Positions 60,430-64,000 of a stretch of 64,000 nt of DNA are shown here, piece after piece; positions within the stretch are counted from its first letter, which is position 1; every line of letters starts with the position of its first letter. The DNA is taken from positions 30,940 to 94,939 of the forward strand of contig JALENJ010000003.1 in assembly GCA_022767445.1 (NCBI GenBank). Direction: 5' to 3'. Both the position numbers and the translations under genes were made by a program. The stretch is from Erysipelotrichaceae bacterium. GTDB taxonomy: Bacteria; Bacillota_I; Bacilli_A; Erysipelotrichales; Erysipelotrichaceae. Below the pieces are notes generated by a model, which saw only the letters and a list, made by a program, of their open reading frames with translations, was not told the DNA's origin and made no database searches.

Positions 60430-62579
60430 TGTCAAGAAATCGTAAAACAGAAGAGAAAGAAAGACTTTGGAATGAAGTCCTGGGGAAGAAAAGAGCTTAC
60501 GAATCAACAGACGCATCCAAGCAGATTACGTTAAGCATTGATAACAACGAACAAGCCCAAAAGGACAACGTGAATATTCTAAAGAAACCAGATATCGCAA
60601 TGCAGGAGTTAAACGCAATCCTTCGCAAACAACAAAAAGACTTGGAAGAGATGCACGCAGCTCTACAGAATAAAGATGAACCTTTAGATATATCCGCAAT
60701 GAATATGGATGTATTAGAACAAGATCTAAAGCGTGATTATGGCCTAAGTGAAAATCTTAATCAAAAAGAAGAGAAGAAAGAATTCAACTCTCAGAAGATT
60801 TTTGATGACATATACAATGTGGTTATCTCAAGAGTTATGGGACAAAAGGATGCCATTCACCAAATCGTGAACGCATTCAGAAGGCCATATGTCATGGGAG
60901 AAGAAGCTGGTAAGGCGAAGAATGTAATCCTTGTATCAGGCCCGGTAGGATCAGGTAGACACGAAGCAGTTACACAGATGGCAAGATCCCTCTATGAAAG
61001 ACAAGTGTTTATCAGCGATGAAGTCTATACAATCGATATGAGTCGTTATACATCCTCAAGTCAAGAACAGATCTTCTTACAGGACTTGTATGAAGCAATC
61101 TCTGGCAATGGTTCCATCATCTGTTTTGAGAACTTTGAGAATGGTTTCCCATCATTCTTACGAATGATTAATTCATTAGTCACTACAGGAAGCTGTGTAT
61201 TAAACAAGCGCTATGTCCTCAACAAGGGCATCCTTGTGGAAAATCAAACAGGGCTTGTAAAAGATAGTGTTGATACATTGAATGTTGCAGGTAAGTACCT
61301 AGTATTTATGACAACAGGCAGTGTATCCAAAGTACAAGATGCCTTTGGTGCAGACTTTATGTATCACGTATTAGATACCGTGACACTCAAACAACTGGAT
61401 GATGATAGTATTTGCTCTATCATCAAAGTACAAACAGAGAACCTAATCAAAAAAGCACAGGAAAATCTAAAAGTGACATTGGTTGTGGATGATAGAGTTC
61501 AAGAATGGGTACGTGTACACTTTAATAAGGAACAGGGTGCTGCATCAATCAGCGCTAACTTCTATGATTTCTATGTTTCACTAGGACAAGCGGTCATTGA
61601 AAATTCCCTAGGAAATATGGAGACCATCAACCTAACGGTACAAGAGGATATCCCTGTTGCCCTGATTCAGCAGCAGGCAATTAAGCTGATACGTTCAAAG
61701 AACAGCAGTGCAGAACTTGAAGAAGTGAATCGAGAACTTGACGAGATCATCGGCTTAGATGAAGTAAAGAACTATATCAAGTCCCTACAATCCTTGTTAG
61801 CGATGCAACAAAAACGTCGTGAACAAGGAATGAAAACAACAACACTATCGAAACATATGATCTTTACAGGAAACCCTGGTACAGGTAAAACAACAATCGC
61901 AAGATTGATTTCAAGATATATGAAAGCAATTGGTGCATTGAGCCAAGGACAACTTGTTGAAGTATCACGTTCAGATTTAGTTGCACAATATGTAGGACAA
62001 ACTGCTCCACTTACGATGTCGGTTATCAAATCCGCAATTGGTGGCGTCCTGTTTATCGATGAGGCATATTCCCTGCATCGTGGCAAAGATGATTCCTTTG
62101 GTTTAGAGTGTATCGATACACTTGTAAAAGCGATGGAAGATAACCGTGATGATTTAATTGTCATTCTAGCTGGATATAAAAAGGAAATGGCAGATTTCCT
62201 AGAATCCAATTCTGGTTTGAAGTCACGTTTCCCAAACACGATTAACTTCAAAGACTATACAGGAGAGGAACTCTACCAAATTGCTTGTCTACAAGCAAAG
62301 GGCAAAGGCTATCATATCCAAGAGAGTATCAAGGATAAGCTTGTAGATTACTTTAACCAAGTTCAGGCAATCAATCCAATGGAAGCAGGTAACGGACGTT
62401 TAGCGCGTAATCTAGTTGAAGATGCTATCTTACGCCAATCCTCACGTTTGGTACAAAATCCAAATGAGGATATCAGCGAACTACAGGAAGCTGACTTTGA
62501 TTTTACAATCAAAGTACAACCACCAAAGAATACAGAAACACCTTCTTTAGATGAATTGTTGAAGATGACGCAGAAATAG
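60429..62579 (+). CDS. Double AAA+ ATPase, C-terminal CbxX/SpoVK type
   Basis: A 716-residue protein. After a charged helical N-terminus (about 1-115), the first AAA domain (about 120-330) is degenerate: its P-loop is GPVGSGRHEAV, with Arg for Lys, and the Walker B position reads IICFENFENG. The second (about 440-690) is intact: FTGNPGTGKTTIARLISRYM, GGVLFIDEAYSL, sensor IVILAGYKKEM and arginine finger KSRFPNTI, all CbxX/CfqX-SpoVK like. Such proteins remodel partner complexes as hexamers. It is coupled to the XpaC-like gene and ends in a terminator. Confidence 0.88.
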   Translation: MSRNRKTEEKERLWNEVLGKKRAYESTDASKQITLSIDNNEQAQKDNVNILKKPDIAMQELNAILRKQQKDLEEMHAALQNKDEPLDISAMNMDVLEQDLKRDYGLSENLNQKEEKKEFNSQKIFDDIYNVVISRVMGQKDAIHQIVNAFRRPYVMGEEAGKAKNVILVSGPVGSGRHEAVTQMARSLYERQVFISDEVYTIDMSRYTSSSQEQIFLQDLYEAISGNGSIICFENFENGFPSFLRMINSLVTTGSCVLNKRYVLNKGILVENQTGLVKDSVDTLNVAGKYLVFMTTGSVSKVQDAFGADFMYHVLDTVTLKQLDDDSICSIIKVQTENLIKKAQENLKVTLVVDDRVQEWVRVHFNKEQGAASISANFYDFYVSLGQAVIENSLGNMETINLTVQEDIPVALIQQQAIKLIRSKNSSAELEEVNRELDEIIGLDEVKNYIKSLQSLLAMQQKRREQGMKTTTLSKHMIFTGNPGTGKTTIARLISRYMKAIGALSQGQLVEVSRSDLVAQYVGQTAPLTMSVIKSAIGGVLFIDEAYSLHRGKDDSFGLECIDTLVKAMEDNRDDLIVILAGYKKEMADFLESNSGLKSRFPNTINFKDYTGEELYQIACLQAKGKGYHIQESIKDKLVDYFNQVQAINPMEAGNGRLARNLVEDAILRQSSRLVQNPNEDISELQEADFDFTIKVQPPKNTETPSLDELLKMTQK

Positions 62580-62598
62580 GATTCTATTTCTGCTTTTT
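62570..62598 (+). terminator. Terminator after the AAA+ gene
   Basis: GCAGAAATAG-GATT-CTATTTCTGC followed by TTTTTCT; the stop codon is within the stem. Confidence 0.88.
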
Positions 62599-62657
62599 CT
62601 ATGAATTATAATAGTTTATACCCTATATCGGAAGTGGGGAATAAATTGGGTATAAAT

Positions 62658-63848
62658 ATGCATGATTATAACGAAATCATCAAATAAATAATAAGCTATC
62701 ATACAGAACAAGAATGGCTAGAATTTAAAGAGAATATGGATATCTAGTTTGGGGCATTCATGATGAAACACACGAGATCTTAGGAACAACTTTTGATTTT
62801 CAAAAAGATGTAAAAAATGAACCACTAGAACACTACTTAGCTAGACAGACAACACCAGATACTGCCTTCTTTTTTCATGAGTTAGAAGTTGAAGGCAAAC
62901 GAGTTGTACTATTAGAAGTTCCAAAAGCGAAGAATATTCCAACATCCTTTGATGGAGTCCGCTATATCCGTATAGGTTCTAGCAAAGTCAACGTTGCTAA
63001 ATATCCAAAAAGAGAAAGAAGACTATTTACATATTATGCAGGTAAGGGCATATCCCCAAAAACGAATACATTCAAGAAAAACTTAGGTTTACATACGAAG
63101 GATGGCAAATACAATTTATTAGCGCAGCTATTATCAGATGACAGTCATATTCCAGTCCGTGTATTTGTATTCAGTGGAGAAACGAAGGCAAGCTCGTTAT
63201 TTTCAGTAAAAGAGTTTGGAAATACTTGTATATTATTAAGCTTGGATAAAGTACTAGAATACGCAGATGTAATTAATATTGTACAGGCAGATGAAAAAAG
63301 ACGTTTGTTAACAAGAAAGGATGTGAATCTTTTTGACATGAATGCGTTTAGAGAAGCAATCGTCAACGCATTTGTCCATAATAAATGGGTAGACGGAAAT
63401 GCCCCGATGATAACTATCTATAGTAATCGCATAGAGATATTGTCACGAGGTACACTGGATCCTAAGCAGACGTTGGATGGATTCTTTATGGGAGAATCCA
63501 TTCCAGTCAATCAAAAGCTATCTGATATCTTCTTACAACTACATATCAGCGAACGCTCTGGTAGAGGTGTTCCAACCATCATCGATACCTATGGGAAAGA
63601 TGTATTTGACTTTAGAGAGAATTCAATTGTAGTAAATATACCGTTCCATTGGATTGATAAAACCGATATAGAAAAAACAAATCCTACAAGAAATACAGAA
63701 TAACCCATATATAACACAAAAAGAATTAACAAATATTATAGGCGTGGGTATCACAACAATAGAAAATAACATTCACTATCTAAAAGAAAATGGATACATT
63801 GGAAGAATCGGATCCAACAAGACAGGCTATTGGCAAGTAAACCAGTAA
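62658..63848 (+). pseudogene. AlbA/Schlafen-domain and HATPase_c_4 type regulator, multiply disrupted
   Basis: Pieces in three frames make one former protein. ATG 62658 reads MHDYNEIIK, then TAA (62685-62687), then YHTEQEWLEFKEN of the AlbA_2 start. About 30 residues are missing, and frame 62738-63703 continues LVWGIHDETHEILGTTFDFQ and VDGVRYIRIGSSK-like core through EAIVNAFVHNKW and RIEILSRGTL to SERSGRGVPTIIDTYG. After its stop another shift brings in a winged helix, ITQKELTNIIGVGITTIENN to KTGYWQVNQ. Such proteins are DNA/RNA-binding regulators or defence-related. The gene is dead or nearly so. Confidence 0.8.
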
Positions 63849-64000
63849 GTCTATCTTTTGATATGCAGTAATTACCTGGCAATAATGCTCATGTACGGTA
63901 AGGAAGCAAGCAACCGAAAACAAGAGATAGACCGCCAGCACTACACTATTCCGAACCAAAGACCAAAAGATAAGCATTGTGGGAAAATCTAAACTTTTGG
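63849..64000. other. Right-edge DNA without a recognised gene
   Basis: No coding signal I trust. GTCTATCTTTTG (about 63851) and CAAGAGATAGAC (about 63923) form an imperfect inverted repeat. The last bases, AAAATCTAAACTTTTGG, faintly resemble the IS30-type end at 11125 and could open another copy beyond the window. Confidence 0.3.

Noticed and set aside
63780..63977. A 65-residue hydrophobic ORF on the minus strand at the right edge
   Set aside because: It overlaps the winged-helix end of the decayed regulator, has no ribosome site and looks like an antisense shadow.
1..64000. UGA or UAG recoding to explain the interrupted frames
   Set aside because: Both triplets end intact genes in this window, and other lesions are frameshifts and deletions, so ordinary mutation is sufficient.

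Overview
The window looks like chromosome from an AT-rich, low-GC Gram-positive bacterium, most like the Erysipelotrichaceae (inferred from gene content and order; no database search was possible). It has strong GGAGG-type ribosome binding sites, PerR and LacI style regulation, an AddAB nuclease and a typical Firmicutes origin-side gene set. No rRNA, tRNA or CRISPR array was recognised.

Layout. 1-3263 (minus): a partial PTS IIC gene, then the rpmH-rnpA-yidC-jag origin cluster. dnaA, normally next to rpmH, is absent; its place holds an IS3 transposase remnant, a small repeated peptide ORF and a lipoprotein-like gene. 4651-11107: a D,D-carboxypeptidase, then pth-mfd-rqcP-divIC. 11108-12263: an island of IS30 remnants, inverted repeats and tiny ORFs. 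12264-19399: an amidase and a cytosolic 5'-nucleotidase, a protein phosphatase, and a phnD-phnC-phnE-phnE type importer. 19620-21927: NUDIX hydrolase, MetE-like enzyme, and queT behind a preQ1-I riboswitch. 21995-29868: a second carboxypeptidase, an unknown protein, addB-addA. 29898-34206: a LacI regulator, PTS IIBC and two cytoplasmic esterases, probably one sugar-use operon with shared operators. 34249-38332: a ruined sensor kinase with an intact response regulator, a YitT protein, and perR-rubrerythrin under a PerR box. 38477-46709: an M16C peptidase and the tmk-holB-ricT-rsmI-prsW-FHA run. 46793-53030: a second eroded two-component system, a ferredoxin-type membrane protein group, a Fic protein with an iteron-like promoter, and lpdD-ubiX beside a deletion scar. 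53068-59290: two separated half-size chromate transporters flanking a CydDC-like ABC pair. 59455-62579: an XpaC-like membrane protein coupled to a double AAA+ protein. The right edge is a broken AlbA/HATPase regulator.

Two themes stand out. First, gene erosion: about ten loci carry frameshifts, stops or deletions, concentrated in sensing, transport and accessory genes while housekeeping genes are intact. Second, the 8-bp palindrome CATGCATG occurs at least 18 times by eye where under one is expected from composition, in coding and non-coding DNA, resembling a genome-wide repeated octamer such as cyanobacterial HIP1.

The best candidates for less-described systems are the PTS plus two-esterase operon, the Fic gene with three TTATTCCGAT repeats, the XpaC/AAA+ pair, and the conserved 18-codon peptide ORF found twice.
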